The notes: generated by a model from the sequence alone, not told the origin. A stretch of DNA of 18,732 nucleotides from Alphaproteobacteria bacterium UBA3773 (GCA_002372275.1 DFFP01000019.1:397-19128), one strand, 5' to 3'. Numbered from the stretch's first letter, positions 1 through 8,573 are shown. Numbers and translations are program-made.

Positions 1-42
1 AGAACGCACAAGAGTGAGTTCGAAAATGAAAACATTAACACC

Positions 43-516
43 TTATATCAAACGCTCTTTGTCTCGTTTCCAGTCGCGCTCTTTAATGGACTCGCGCTTA
101 TCATAAAGTTTTTTACCTCGCGCCAAGCCCACCTCAAGTTTTGCTCTGCCGTGGTCATCAAAAAAGAGTTTAACGGCAATCAGCGTGTTCCCTTTTTTAT
201 TCAATCCGTTAATGATTTTAATGATTTCTTTTTTGGTCAGCAACAGCTTGCGATCACGTTTTTCCGCGTGACTTTCATAACCCTTAAAAGCATATTCGGC
301 GATATACATATTTGAAATATAAATTTCGCCTGATTTCTCAATCCCGTAGGCATCATTGATTTGCGCATGTCCGAGCCTTAAAGATTTGACTTCCGTTCCT
401 TTTAGAACGATTCCTGCCACAAATTTTTCTTCGATGGCATAATCAAAATTTGCGCGGCGATTGTTTGCCACCACACCTTTTGAAATAAAATCAGATTTCT
501 TTACTTTCGCACACAT
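43..516 (-). CDS. smpB: SsrA-binding protein SmpB
   Basis: SmpB binds tmRNA (SsrA) and delivers it to stalled ribosomes for trans-translation and tagging of the unfinished protein. The 157-residue product has the family's landmarks in order: the N-terminal NNRRANFDYAIEEKF block, AGIVLKGTEVKSLR, then HAEKRDRKLLL, and a basic C-terminal tail rich in Lys/Arg (DKRESIKERDWKRDKERL), which in this family enters the mRNA channel. The length is normal and the gene is intact. The ATG start lies 6 bases after the bactofilin stop with no clear Shine-Dalgarno, so translation is probably coupled to the gene upstream. It is the last gene seen in the ftsB-M23-bactofilin-smpB run; the usual alphaproteobacterial dapA neighbour is not seen beside it. 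Confidence 0.97.
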   Translation of the reverse strand: MCAKVKKSDFISKGVVANNRRANFDYAIEEKFVAGIVLKGTEVKSLRLGHAQINDAYGIEKSGEIYISNMYIAEYAFKGYESHAEKRDRKLLLTKKEIIKIINGLNKKGNTLIAVKLFFDDHGRAKLEVGLARGKKLYDKRESIKERDWKRDKERLI

Positions 517-522
517 ACTTTT

Positions 523-972
523 TTATGCCGAAACTTTTTCTTTGGGCGCGGAAGATGCAGCCGCAGCTCCGGCAGAACCGGAAACACTAGATGGTGTTTT
601 TTGTACACTGCGCACACATCTGCCCTCAATAGCTGCCCCAGGTTCAACTGCGATTGATGAGTGTAAAATATCCCCAATCACACGAGCCCCTTTTGCAATC
701 ATCACATTTTCAGCCTCAGCTGAACCTTGTAAAAGTCCGTAAATACTCAGTTCTTTAGCTTTGACCTGTCCATAAACATGGCCTCTTGAGCCGATAATCA
801 GCTCATCACAAACAATATTTCCCTCGATTGCGCCGTCAATATGTATCACATCGCCGCCTAAAATATTTCCTTTAATTTTAGTTCCAAAACTGATCACACT
901 CGGCACAGGGGCGTTTGAACCTCTGCTCATGCGTGCAATTTTTAAATAAAGCATTCTTCTAAAATTTTTCAT
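523..972 (-). CDS. Bactofilin (polymer-forming cytoskeletal protein)
   Basis: Bactofilins form nucleotide-independent filaments on the inner face of the membrane and position cell-wall enzymes. The 149-residue protein has the family's central right-handed beta-helix, from about residue 25 to 120, visible as repeating short turns (IKGNILGGDVIHIDGAIEGN, then GSRGHVYGQVKAKELSIYG, then KGARVIGDILHSS). It is flanked by a basic N-terminal tail and a disordered Ala/Ser/Pro-rich C-terminal tail, the usual layout. The ATG start at 972 is supported by AAAGGA about 7 bases upstream; that site overlaps the stop codon of the M23 peptidase gene 13 bases away, so the two are co-translated. The pairing with an M23 peptidase is known from other bacteria (Helicobacter CcmA/Csd1, Hyphomonas BacA/LmdC) and suggests a shape-control module. 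Confidence 0.93.
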   Translation of the reverse strand: MKNFRRMLYLKIARMSRGSNAPVPSVISFGTKIKGNILGGDVIHIDGAIEGNIVCDELIIGSRGHVYGQVKAKELSIYGLLQGSAEAENVMIAKGARVIGDILHSSIAVEPGAAIEGRCVRSVQKTPSSVSGSAGAAAASSAPKEKVSA

Positions 973-985
973 TTAATTTTCCTTT

Positions 986-2203
986 CTAATTAAGCGCTGC
1001 CATAAAAACAGCCGGATCCATATTCACACCGCCATATAAAACTTCATAATGTAAATGAGGGCCGGTTGAACGACCGGTTGAACCGACTTCGGCTATTTCA
1101 TCGCCTTTTTGAACGATATCACCTTTTTTGACATACATTTTATTGAGGTGGGCATATTTTGTTTTAAAACCGTTACCGTGATCAATTTCAAGCATATATC
1201 CATAGCCGTTCATCCATTCTGAACGCGTCACTTTTCCTTTAGCCATTACTTTAATCGGGGCTCCTTTATTTGCCGCCAAATCGACTCCTTTGTGGGTTGC
1301 CGAATTTTTATTAAACGGATCTGCTCTACGCCCGAACGGCGAGCTGACCCGATAGTTCCAAACCGGTTTTCCAAAGGGCACAGTTTCGACAACATCTCGA
1401 TAATACATCAAGTCATCTACTTTTAAGAATACACCTTGCATTTTCTTTGTCAGTTCGCTTTCTTCCGATGGCAAATCCGGTTCAAATGCGCCGCCTGCAT
1501 TACTTTTCTTTCCCCCCGCAAACGGATTAAAATACTTTCCCTGCTTTTTCATTGTTTTATTCACATCTGAAATGGCATCTTTAATTTTTTTTGCTTCCGA
1601 TTCTGAAATTTTTTCAACCTTACTTAAGATTTCCATTTCAAAAGCCTGCATATTCTGAACACTACCTTCGAGCTCTTTAATTTTACCGAGTAACGCGTCA
1701 CGTTCCGAAACGGCACGATCTCTTTCCAAAATAGCGGTCCGCACGGTTGTTTTGTCGCTCACCCCTTCTTTTTCGAGCCATTTTTCATTATCGGCAATTT
1801 GCTTAATTTTATCTTCCACAACCTGTGCTTGTTCCTGATATCTTTCAAAATCGCTTGATTCCAGATTTTCCTGTTCTTCATAAATCAAATTAAACATCGA
1901 ATTGATATTTTTATGCACAGCCACAAAATCGCTCATCAAATCCGCATATGCGCTACGCGTTTTATCTAGCTTTGTCATCAGTTTATCCGATTTATGATAC
2001 ATATGATACGAATAAGCGCTCCAAACGCCGATCAGCACCAGAAGCAGCAACATAAAAACCTGCAATTTGGATGAAATATTAAAAACCTTTGCGCGCCCGC
2101 CGCTTCTAAAAATGATTTCTTTATTCGAAAAGAGCGGTTGAGAGGGCATATAATGCATTTTCCGCGGTTTTTTTATTTTAAAATGGTGCGCTTTTTTCCT
2201 CAT
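986..2203 (-). CDS. Membrane-anchored M23 (LytM) peptidoglycan peptidase
   Basis: Predicted zinc endopeptidase that cuts peptidoglycan cross-links in the periplasm. From the chosen ATG it has 405 residues: a basic cytoplasmic tail containing EIIFRSGGRAKVFNIS, a transmembrane segment at about 47-65, a periplasmic coiled coil at about 75-200, a linker, and a C-terminal LytM domain. The catalytic set is complete: HKGVD (H304, D308), YAH (H352) and HLH (H383, H385), so the enzyme should be active. An in-frame TTG at 2248 would add 15 residues; neither start has a good Shine-Dalgarno, and I prefer the ATG. The gene sits 90 bases after ftsB and 13 bases before the bactofilin. By analogy with LmdC-type partners, the cytoplasmic tail may dock to the bactofilin filament; that is inference. 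Confidence 0.92.
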   Translation of the reverse strand: MRKKAHHFKIKKPRKMHYMPSQPLFSNKEIIFRSGGRAKVFNISSKLQVFMLLLLVLIGVWSAYSYHMYHKSDKLMTKLDKTRSAYADLMSDFVAVHKNINSMFNLIYEEQENLESSDFERYQEQAQVVEDKIKQIADNEKWLEKEGVSDKTTVRTAILERDRAVSERDALLGKIKELEGSVQNMQAFEMEILSKVEKISESEAKKIKDAISDVNKTMKKQGKYFNPFAGGKKSNAGGAFEPDLPSEESELTKKMQGVFLKVDDLMYYRDVVETVPFGKPVWNYRVSSPFGRRADPFNKNSATHKGVDLAANKGAPIKVMAKGKVTRSEWMNGYGYMLEIDHGNGFKTKYAHLNKMYVKKGDIVQKGDEIAEVGSTGRSTGPHLHYEVLYGGVNMDPAVFMAALN

Positions 2204-2293
2204 ATAAAATTCGCAAAACAGATGCGACCTTTTAAAGTTAACGAACAATTTTCGGGGAATTTAACACATTTTTTTCAAAAAATAAAGTTTTTT

Positions 2294-2620
2294 TTATTCA
2301 TCTAAATCAGAATCCAAAATCACGAATTCTTTTTCGCCGACCATATTTAAGACAAGGCGTGCCTGCTGATCGAGCATATCCAAATCCAAATGTTCCGATT
2401 TCATACGTCCGACTTTATCTTCCCAAACATTTTTTTCCGTATCATATTTTTTTTCAATTTGTTTGGCCTGGCTGATTTCTTGTTTTAAATTCCAATAGCG
2501 AAACAATCCCCGCTCACCTTTCACGGCATAAAACGTAAAATAAAGACAGACAATCACCAAAACCATAAACAGTCCGGAAGATCGTGCAATTTTTGAAAAG
2601 ATATCAGTTAATTTACTCAT
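2294..2620 (-). CDS. ftsB: Septum formation initiator FtsB/DivIC family protein
   Basis: Small bitopic division protein of the FtsB-FtsL-FtsQ complex, which helps activate septal peptidoglycan synthesis. The 108-residue product has a short cytoplasmic tail, one transmembrane helix at about 16-34, the hallmark KGERGLFRYWNL just outside the membrane, a periplasmic coiled coil at about 45-80, and the C-terminal LDMLDQQARLVLNMVGEKEFVIL block typical of alphaproteobacterial members. I chose the ATG at 2620, which has a weak GAG about 7 bases upstream, over an in-frame GTG at 2650 that adds ten residues. It follows the barrel gene's terminator and opens the division and cell-shape run. The frequent alphaproteobacterial neighbours eno and pdhA are absent here. 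Confidence 0.88.
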   Translation of the reverse strand: MSKLTDIFSKIARSSGLFMVLVIVCLYFTFYAVKGERGLFRYWNLKQEISQAKQIEKKYDTEKNVWEDKVGRMKSEHLDLDMLDQQARLVLNMVGEKEFVILDSDLDE

Positions 2621-2672
2621 TTTATTTCTCGAATAACCATAACTAAACACCCGATTATTAAAATTTCGTTAT

Positions 2673-2705
2673 AAAAAAAGCCCTGAAAAAAATTTTTTTC
2701 AGGGC
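2673..2705 (-). terminator. Rho-independent terminator of the outer-membrane barrel gene
   Basis: A perfect 26-base palindrome (2680-2705) has arms GCCCTGAAAAAAA and TTTTTTTCAGGGC. On the minus strand it is followed by seven Ts (2679-2673). It lies 20 bases past the stop of the barrel gene, so that gene is probably a single-gene transcript separated from ftsB. Confidence 0.9.
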
Positions 2706-2725
2706 CATACTAAAGCCTATACCTT

Positions 2726-3304
2726 TTAGAACGTATATCTTAAGCCGGCGGTAATTTCTTTAAGGTTATTAACCCTTTTCATACCGACATAACTGTAACG
2801 CCCGACAACGCGCGCTGCAAAATGTTCCGTAAAGTCATATTGCAAACCGATTCCCGCGCGATACCCGATGCGGTTCTGGCTTTTATTTGCAATATCCGGA
2901 TATCTGAAATCAAAACGATAATTTGCAAAACCGAGCGAACCGATTAAGTTCAGCGATGAACACATCAAGGGCGCATAGCCATACATATCCATACCATAAG
3001 CTAAAAATTCGGCCGAATGTTTTTCACCGTCATGGTTTCTTTTTTCTTTACCTGATTGTTGATAAAAAACTTCTAATCCTAAATTTTCATACATTCTGGC
3101 ACCGAGATTAACCATACCGGAGTGATAATTTTTCTTCATATGTGTTGCAGGATTGCCGAATTTAACATGACTGAACACATAATCCGCACCGATATACGGA
3201 CGCATTTCATGGTACATATCCGACAAATAACCGGCATGTGCATTCAAGGCAGCACCAAATGTTAAACAGCAAGCAACACTTGCCATAAGTAAATTTTTTT
3301 TCAT
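2726..3304 (-). CDS. Outer-membrane beta-barrel protein, unknown role
   Basis: A 192-residue exported protein. It starts with a clear signal peptide: a KK N-terminus, a hydrophobic core, and an AHA cleavage site after residue 24. The mature part of about 168 residues has alternating polar and hydrophobic stretches, many aromatic residues, a Gly-rich segment (IGYRAGIGLQYDF), and ends in AGLRYTF. A C-terminal Phe preceded by alternating residues is the usual signal for BAM-dependent insertion. The size fits an eight-stranded OmpA/OmpW-like barrel. The start has a strong AGGAG about ten bases upstream, and a perfect terminator follows. No enzymatic or peptidoglycan-binding domain is present. Its ligand or job cannot be read from sequence; adhesion, small-solute passage and envelope structure are all possible. 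Confidence 0.8.
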   Translation of the reverse strand: MKKNLLMASVACCLTFGAALNAHAGYLSDMYHEMRPYIGADYVFSHVKFGNPATHMKKNYHSGMVNLGARMYENLGLEVFYQQSGKEKRNHDGEKHSAEFLAYGMDMYGYAPLMCSSLNLIGSLGFANYRFDFRYPDIANKSQNRIGYRAGIGLQYDFTEHFAARVVGRYSYVGMKRVNNLKEITAGLRYTF

Positions 3305-3396
3305 ATTTTATATTCTCCTATTTATAAATAGTTGTGAAATGAATTAATCCTAAAAGTTCACCACACGATATAACACCTCAAAATGCGTTTTAAATA

Positions 3397-3424
3397 TTGC
3401 ACTCAAAAAAAATTATGATACTTT
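3397..3424 (+). promoter_or_regulatory. Possible promoter of the UDG / OpgB-like pair
   Basis: TTGCAC at 3397-3402 and TACTTT at 3419-3424 are separated by 16 bases. The first codon follows only 17 bases later, behind GAGGA at 3432-3436, so a transcript from this site would have a very short leader. The match to consensus is partial. Confidence 0.35.
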
Positions 3425-3441
3425 AGAACGCGAGGAAAAAA

Positions 3442-4074
3442 ATGTTTAATCCACCTGATATAAATTGTCAAAAATGTGACAGATTATGCGATTTTCGCGC
3501 TCAAAACCGCCAAAAATTTCCCTCATACCACAATGGTCCCGTAGATTCGTTTGGTGATTTAAGCGCCGAAATTTTAGTTGTCGGATTAGCCCCCGGCTTA
3601 AATGGTGCCAATCAAACAAATCGCCCGTTCACAGCCGACTACGCCGGCGACATTTTATACCCCTGCCTTCAAAAATTCGGATTCGCTCAAGGGAAATACG
3701 AACGAAAAAAAGATGACGGCTTTGAACTTTTAAATGTTCGCGTTACAAACGCCGTACGTTGCGTTCCGCCTCAAAACAAAGTCATAGCAGATGAGATTAA
3801 AAATTGCCGTCCTTTTTTAATTTCAGAAATCGAATCGATGCTAAATCTTAAAGTTATTTTAGCTTTGGGACAAGTCGCCCACAATGCCGTTTTAGGGGCA
3901 CTCGGATATAAGCTTTCTTTGCATAAATTTGCTCACGGTGCCATCCATACACTTTCAAAAAATCATATAACTTTAATTGATTCATATCACACTTCCCGCT
4001 ACAACATTAACACAGGCGTTCTCACGACAAAAATGTTTGAACAGGTTTTATCTTGCTTGAAAGAACTTTTATGA
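3442..4074 (+). CDS. Uracil-DNA glycosylase, family 5 (UDGb), iron-sulfur type
   Basis: Removes uracil (and in this family often other deaminated bases) from DNA as the first step of base-excision repair. The 210-residue protein shows the family-5 motifs: GLAPGLNGANQTNRPFTADY near residue 48, where the usual catalytic acidic residue of other UDGs is absent as expected for UDGb, and SYHTSRYNINTGVLT near 181, which contributes the uracil-contact His. Four cysteines placed as in the family (C9, C12, C107 in NAVRC, C122) should hold a 4Fe-4S cluster. The start has GAGGA five bases upstream. Its stop overlaps the start of the next gene by ATGA, so the two are translated together although their roles are unrelated. 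Confidence 0.92.
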   Translation: MFNPPDINCQKCDRLCDFRAQNRQKFPSYHNGPVDSFGDLSAEILVVGLAPGLNGANQTNRPFTADYAGDILYPCLQKFGFAQGKYERKKDDGFELLNVRVTNAVRCVPPQNKVIADEIKNCRPFLISEIESMLNLKVILALGQVAHNAVLGALGYKLSLHKFAHGAIHTLSKNHITLIDSYHTSRYNINTGVLTTKMFEQVLSCLKELL

Positions 4075-5867
4075 AAAAAATAATTTCCGATACATTTACT
4101 TTATTCTTACTTCTGGTTTCATTTGTTGGTTTATCTGTTCTTCTTCGAACAAACTATATATGGGGCGATGTCACCTTGCCTCAAATCATTACAAATCTTC
4201 AAGGCGGTGGTATTTCGTTTGTTTCGGATGAGCTGAAAAACAGTTATATTTTATGTGCCCTCATCGGCGGTGTTTTAGCTTTGGTCAGTTTTGTTTTTTT
4301 TAATAAAAACAGATATCCTTTTATCATCAGTCTTTTGATTTTACTTTTCATTTTTTTTCGAACAGGCACATTTTCCTATGTCTTAAACAAACATATTTAT
4401 TCCGATTTATATGAAAAAGAATATACCAATCCCAAAAACACCGAATTTACATTTGAAAACGGCAAGCGAAATTTAATTGTTATTTATTTGGAATCAATGG
4501 AAAAAAATTATACTTCCGTCGGTCAAAATAAACAAAATTTCATTCCGAATATTTCTGAGTATATGTCATCATCTTTATCGTTTAACAATTTTTATCCGCT
4601 CCACACACAAAACTATACTTTGGCTGCGATGATTTCTTCGATGTGTGCCGTTTCTTTTAATGATCGTGTATATACAAAAGGGCACTTTGGATATAAAAAC
4701 TTCTTAAATGATTTAATTTGTTACCCCGAAATTTTGAAGCGCAACGGCTACACCACCGTTTTTATCAAAGGTGCCGATGCCGATTTTGCAAGAAGCGGTC
4801 TGTTTTTTGAGCGTCATGGTTTTCAAACCGTTCTCGGCAAAGATCAGCTTTTAGAACTCGGTTATAACTTTCAGGGAAACGAAGGAACTTTCGATGGTTT
4901 TAACGATCATATGCTCTACCAAATTGCCAAAGAAAAGCTTACTGAACTTTCTTTATCAAAAGAGCCTTTTATGTTTTCGTTTTTAACACTCGACACTCAC
5001 CACCCCGATCCGTTTTTAGAACCGTTTTGCGAAAAGAAAACAGGTAATTTCGGCGATATTATCATATGCGCCGATCAAATGTTAAATGACTTTTTACAAT
5101 GGTTACAAACGCAAGATTTTTACGCTCACACAACCGTTGTTGTCATCGGCGACCACATCAAGCCCGGCGCTCAAGAGCTTCAAATAAATGATAAGAAGCC
5201 TCAAATCGTTAACTTTATCCTCAATCCTGCAATATCAAATGCCGTTCAAGAACATAAATCGTGGACGGCACTTGATCTTGCCCCGACCATCTTAAATGCT
5301 ATGGGGATCACATTTCCCGACGGTCATTTTGGTTTAGGCCGTTCATTATTTTTCAAACATCCGACACTGATTGAAAAATTTGATAAAAAATTAGAAACGG
5401 AGCTTCAAAAAAATTCCAAAGTTTATGAAAGCTTTGAAAAATTAACCGTTAAAGATTTACCGCTTTTTCTTCCTTGGACACACCGAAATGAAAAATTAAC
5501 TGATGCGCAAACAATTGCCTCGTATGCGACATTTTCAAATCTTGTTCTCGGCACACCGTTTTTAGATGAACTTTCATTTACAATACCTGATTTTATTCCG
5601 AACGGCGTTAAAATTTCGATTCGTTTTCAAAAGGTTTATGCACTTTTAACCCCGCCTATCATCAACGTTTATGCCAACAATCAACTGATTGAGCAGTGGA
5701 AAATTTTGAGCAATACACCACAACCTATTACAAAAACAATTACCCTTTCAAAAGACCAAATTGAAAAGGGTAATCGCATATTGCTTCAATTCCAAGATGA
5801 GAAAGAAGTCCCTACCCGCGAAATATTCGGTATCGGGGTCAAAGAACTTCAAATCGAAGTGTTCTAA
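4071..5867 (+). CDS. OpgB/LtaS-like phosphoglycerol transferase (sulfatase fold)
   Basis: Likely membrane enzyme that moves phosphoglycerol, or a similar group, from a lipid onto periplasmic or surface glycans. The 598-residue protein has three transmembrane helices (about 7-25, 58-77, 82-100) and then an alkaline-phosphatase/sulfatase domain. Metal and catalytic candidates match OpgB and LtaS: E141 in IVIYLESMEKNY, T183 in NYTLAAMISS as probable nucleophile, TLDTHHPD with H310/H311, and GDH (D361, H362). THHPD and GLGRSLF resemble E. coli OpgB more than LtaS. A beta-rich tail of about 130 residues after roughly position 465 is not assigned. The ATG overlaps the previous stop (ATGA); an in-frame TTG at 4053 is less likely. 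The end comes 6 bases from the convergent adhE stop. Substrate is uncertain. Confidence 0.82.
   Translation: MKKIISDTFTLFLLLVSFVGLSVLLRTNYIWGDVTLPQIITNLQGGGISFVSDELKNSYILCALIGGVLALVSFVFFNKNRYPFIISLLILLFIFFRTGTFSYVLNKHIYSDLYEKEYTNPKNTEFTFENGKRNLIVIYLESMEKNYTSVGQNKQNFIPNISEYMSSSLSFNNFYPLHTQNYTLAAMISSMCAVSFNDRVYTKGHFGYKNFLNDLICYPEILKRNGYTTVFIKGADADFARSGLFFERHGFQTVLGKDQLLELGYNFQGNEGTFDGFNDHMLYQIAKEKLTELSLSKEPFMFSFLTLDTHHPDPFLEPFCEKKTGNFGDIIICADQMLNDFLQWLQTQDFYAHTTVVVIGDHIKPGAQELQINDKKPQIVNFILNPAISNAVQEHKSWTALDLAPTILNAMGITFPDGHFGLGRSLFFKHPTLIEKFDKKLETELQKNSKVYESFEKLTVKDLPLFLPWTHRNEKLTDAQTIASYATFSNLVLGTPFLDELSFTIPDFIPNGVKISIRFQKVYALLTPPIINVYANNQLIEQWKILSNTPQPITKTITLSKDQIEKGNRILLQFQDEKEVPTREIFGIGVKELQIEVF
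5733..5774 (-). terminator. Likely adhE terminator inside the convergent OpgB-like gene
   Basis: Inverted arms ATTACCCTTTCAA (5740-5752) and TTGAAAAGGGTAAT (5761-5774) pair over 13 positions with one bulged base and an 8-base loop. Read on the minus strand the stem is followed by TGTTTTTGT. It lies about 100 bases past the adhE stop, within coding sequence of the opposite gene. No T run follows it on the plus strand, and no other hairpin is seen near the adhE stop. Confidence 0.5.
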
Positions 5868-5873
5868 AAAATC

Positions 5874-8465
5874 TTAAATAACACCCTCATAAGCTCTGAG
5901 ATAAATTTCCTTAATCTCATCAATTAACGGATACACCGGATTTGCACCCGTACATTGATCATCAAAGGCCAATTGAGCGAGTTCAGCAACATCCTCTTTA
6001 AATGTTTTTTCATCAATGCCGTATGCACGAATAGAAGATGGAATATTCAATTTTTCTTTCAAATCAGCAATAGCTTTGATTAACAAATCGACTTTTTCAT
6101 CTTCGCTGTCGCTTTCCGTTCCTAAATAGAGTGTATGTGCAATTTGAGCATAACGTTTTTTAGCTTCAGGCATTTCATATTGCGGAAATGCGGCTTGTCT
6201 GGTCGGCTTATCGTTTGCGTTATAACGAATCACCTGACAAATCAAAAGTGCATTTGCAATACCGTGCGGAATATGATATTTTGCCCCCAATTTATGCGCC
6301 ATTGAGTGACAAACACCCAAAAAGGCGTTTGCAAATGCCATACCGGCAATCGTGGCCGCATTATGCACTTTTTCTCTGGCAATAGGGTCATTTTCACCAT
6401 TTTCGTAAGCTCTCGGCAAATAGCGAAAGATTTGTTTAATAGCCTCTAAAGCAAGCGAATTGGTATAATTTGTTGCCATGGTTGAAACATAAGCCTCCAG
6501 TGCGTGCACAAGCGTATCAATACCGCCTGCCGCCGTTAAAGATTTCGGCATTTTATCAACCAAATTTGCGTCCACAATCGCCATAGATGGCGTTAAGGCA
6601 TAGTCCGTTAAAGAATACTTCATTCCCGTCTTATCGTCTGTAATAATCGAAAACGGCGTCACTTCCGAACCTGTACCCGATGTTGTCGGAATACACACCA
6701 AATCGGCTTTTGCCCCTAAGCTTTTAAGTGCGCAAATTTTCTTTCGAATATCCATAAAGCGCATCGACAAATCCGACAGATCGACATCGACTTGTTCATA
6801 AAGGAGCCAAACCATTTTTGCCACATCCATCGGCGAACCGCCACCGATGGCCACAATCAAATCAGGCTGATAATTTTTGGCCATCTCCGTTGCTTTTTCA
6901 ACCGTTGATAACAAAGGATCGGGCAACACATCAAAAAAGAGCTGAAAATCAACATTCATTTCTTCCAAAACATCTGTCACAACGGCTGTCATAGAGCTGT
7001 CAAACAAATATCTGTCCGTCACGATAAAAGCACGTTTTTTTCCCTGATATTCTCTCAAGGCTTGTCCTGTTGAGCCGCGTTTGAAATAAATTTTCGGCGG
7101 AACCTTAAACCAAAGCATATTTTCTCTCCTTTGAGCAACTGTTTTATAGTTAAGCAGATGTTTAATACCGACATTTTCACTGACCGAATTTCCTCCCCAA
7201 GAACCGCAACCGAGCGTAAGTGAAGGCTCTAATCTGAAGTTATAAACATCTCCTATTCCCCCAAATGATGAAGGGGTATTAATTAAAATTCGTCCGGTCG
7301 GCATTTTGAGCCCATAAGCATCGATTCTGTCTTGCACCCTGTCGTTTGTATATAAAATAGAAGTATGCCCCATACCTCCCAAATGTACAAGTGCAAGTGC
7401 TATATCCGTAGCCTTTTCAAAATTTTCAGCCTGATACATTGTCAATATCGGTGATAATTTCTCATACGCAAAAGGATTTGACGCATCATAAGATGTTTGT
7501 TCTACGAGCAAAATTTTTGCCTCCGTCGGCACATCAATCCCGACAAATTGCCCGATTTCATAGGCGCTTTTTCCCACAATTTGCGGATTAACACCTTTGG
7601 GTGTTAACAAAACGGCGCCCAATTTTTCGGCTTCTTTTTCATTTAAGAGATATGCCCCGCGATAAATAAATTCTTTTTTCACTTCCTGATAAACATCTTT
7701 AACCACGATCACCGATTGCTCCGAGGCACAAATCATACCGTTATCAAAAGTTTTACTTAAAATAATCGACGAAACGGCCAATTTAATATCGGCTGTTTCA
7801 TCAATAATCGCCGGTGCATTTCCGGCGCCGACCCCCAATGACGGCGTACCGCTCGAATAAGCGGCTTTCACCATCGACGGCCCGCCGGTTGCTAAAATAA
7901 AGTCCGCATTTTGCATCAAGGCACTCGACATCTCTAAAGTCGGCTCTTCAATAAAGGCAATAATATCTTCGGGCGCACCGGCTTTTACGGCCGCATCCAA
8001 AATCAGCTTTGCGGCATAAATCGTACTTTTTTTAGCTCTCGGGTGCGGTGAAAAAATAATCCCGTTACGTGTTTTTAAGGCAATTAAAGATTTAAAAATC
8101 ACCGTCGATGTCGGATTGGTTGTCGGTACAATTCCTGCCAAAACGCCCAACGGTTCGGCCAAAATTTTAATCCCGCCTTCTTTATCTTCGTGAACAATTC
8201 CGCATGTTTGCGCATCTTTATATTTGTTATAAATATATTCGGCCGCAAAATGATTTTTAATCACCTTGTCTTCAACCACGCCCATTTGTGTTTCTTCAAC
8301 GGCCATCTGCGCCAATTCAATACGTTCTTTGTTTGCAGCTGTTGCCGCAGCCTTAAAAATAGCGTCCACCTGACTTTGCGAAAATCCGGCAAAGATTTTT
8401 TGCGCTGCACGAACTTTTTCAATCAAATTTTTCAAATCATCTACTGTTTTCACTTGATGTGTCAT
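5874..8465 (-). CDS. adhE: Bifunctional acetaldehyde-CoA / alcohol dehydrogenase AdhE
   Basis: Cytoplasmic fermentation enzyme that reduces acetyl-CoA to acetaldehyde and then ethanol, regenerating two NAD+. The 863-residue protein is full length (E. coli has 891). The N-terminal CoA-acylating aldehyde dehydrogenase carries EPLGVLAGIVPTTNPTS and the catalytic C246 in DNGMICASEQS. A linker at about 440-455 leads to the iron-dependent alcohol dehydrogenase, with GGGSPMDVAK, PTTSGTGSEVTPF and the metal ligands D650, H654 (GGIDTLVHALEAY), H720 and H734 (HIPHG). The ATG at 8465 has GGGGAG five bases upstream and is preferred over an in-frame TTG at 8498. A 166-base AT-rich gap with the pfkA terminator separates it from pfkA, so it has its own promoter. 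E. coli AdhE forms spirosome filaments; whether this one does is unknown. Confidence 0.98.
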   Translation of the reverse strand: MTHQVKTVDDLKNLIEKVRAAQKIFAGFSQSQVDAIFKAAATAANKERIELAQMAVEETQMGVVEDKVIKNHFAAEYIYNKYKDAQTCGIVHEDKEGGIKILAEPLGVLAGIVPTTNPTSTVIFKSLIALKTRNGIIFSPHPRAKKSTIYAAKLILDAAVKAGAPEDIIAFIEEPTLEMSSALMQNADFILATGGPSMVKAAYSSGTPSLGVGAGNAPAIIDETADIKLAVSSIILSKTFDNGMICASEQSVIVVKDVYQEVKKEFIYRGAYLLNEKEAEKLGAVLLTPKGVNPQIVGKSAYEIGQFVGIDVPTEAKILLVEQTSYDASNPFAYEKLSPILTMYQAENFEKATDIALALVHLGGMGHTSILYTNDRVQDRIDAYGLKMPTGRILINTPSSFGGIGDVYNFRLEPSLTLGCGSWGGNSVSENVGIKHLLNYKTVAQRRENMLWFKVPPKIYFKRGSTGQALREYQGKKRAFIVTDRYLFDSSMTAVVTDVLEEMNVDFQLFFDVLPDPLLSTVEKATEMAKNYQPDLIVAIGGGSPMDVAKMVWLLYEQVDVDLSDLSMRFMDIRKKICALKSLGAKADLVCIPTTSGTGSEVTPFSIITDDKTGMKYSLTDYALTPSMAIVDANLVDKMPKSLTAAGGIDTLVHALEAYVSTMATNYTNSLALEAIKQIFRYLPRAYENGENDPIAREKVHNAATIAGMAFANAFLGVCHSMAHKLGAKYHIPHGIANALLICQVIRYNANDKPTRQAAFPQYEMPEAKKRYAQIAHTLYLGTESDSEDEKVDLLIKAIADLKEKLNIPSSIRAYGIDEKTFKEDVAELAQLAFDDQCTGANPVYPLIDEIKEIYLRAYEGVI

Positions 8466-8573
8466 ATTTTCTCCCCGGCTATCAAGAAAGAACCTCAAAT
8501 CTGTTTTTTATTTGTTTGAATAATATATCCTATAAATTTTCAAAAAAAAACCATTATTTTAAAAAACATATCT

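Noticed and set aside
461..742. Open frame on the plus strand opposite bactofilin and smpB
   Set aside because: It is the complement of two well-supported genes, has no ribosome site and no recognisable domain.
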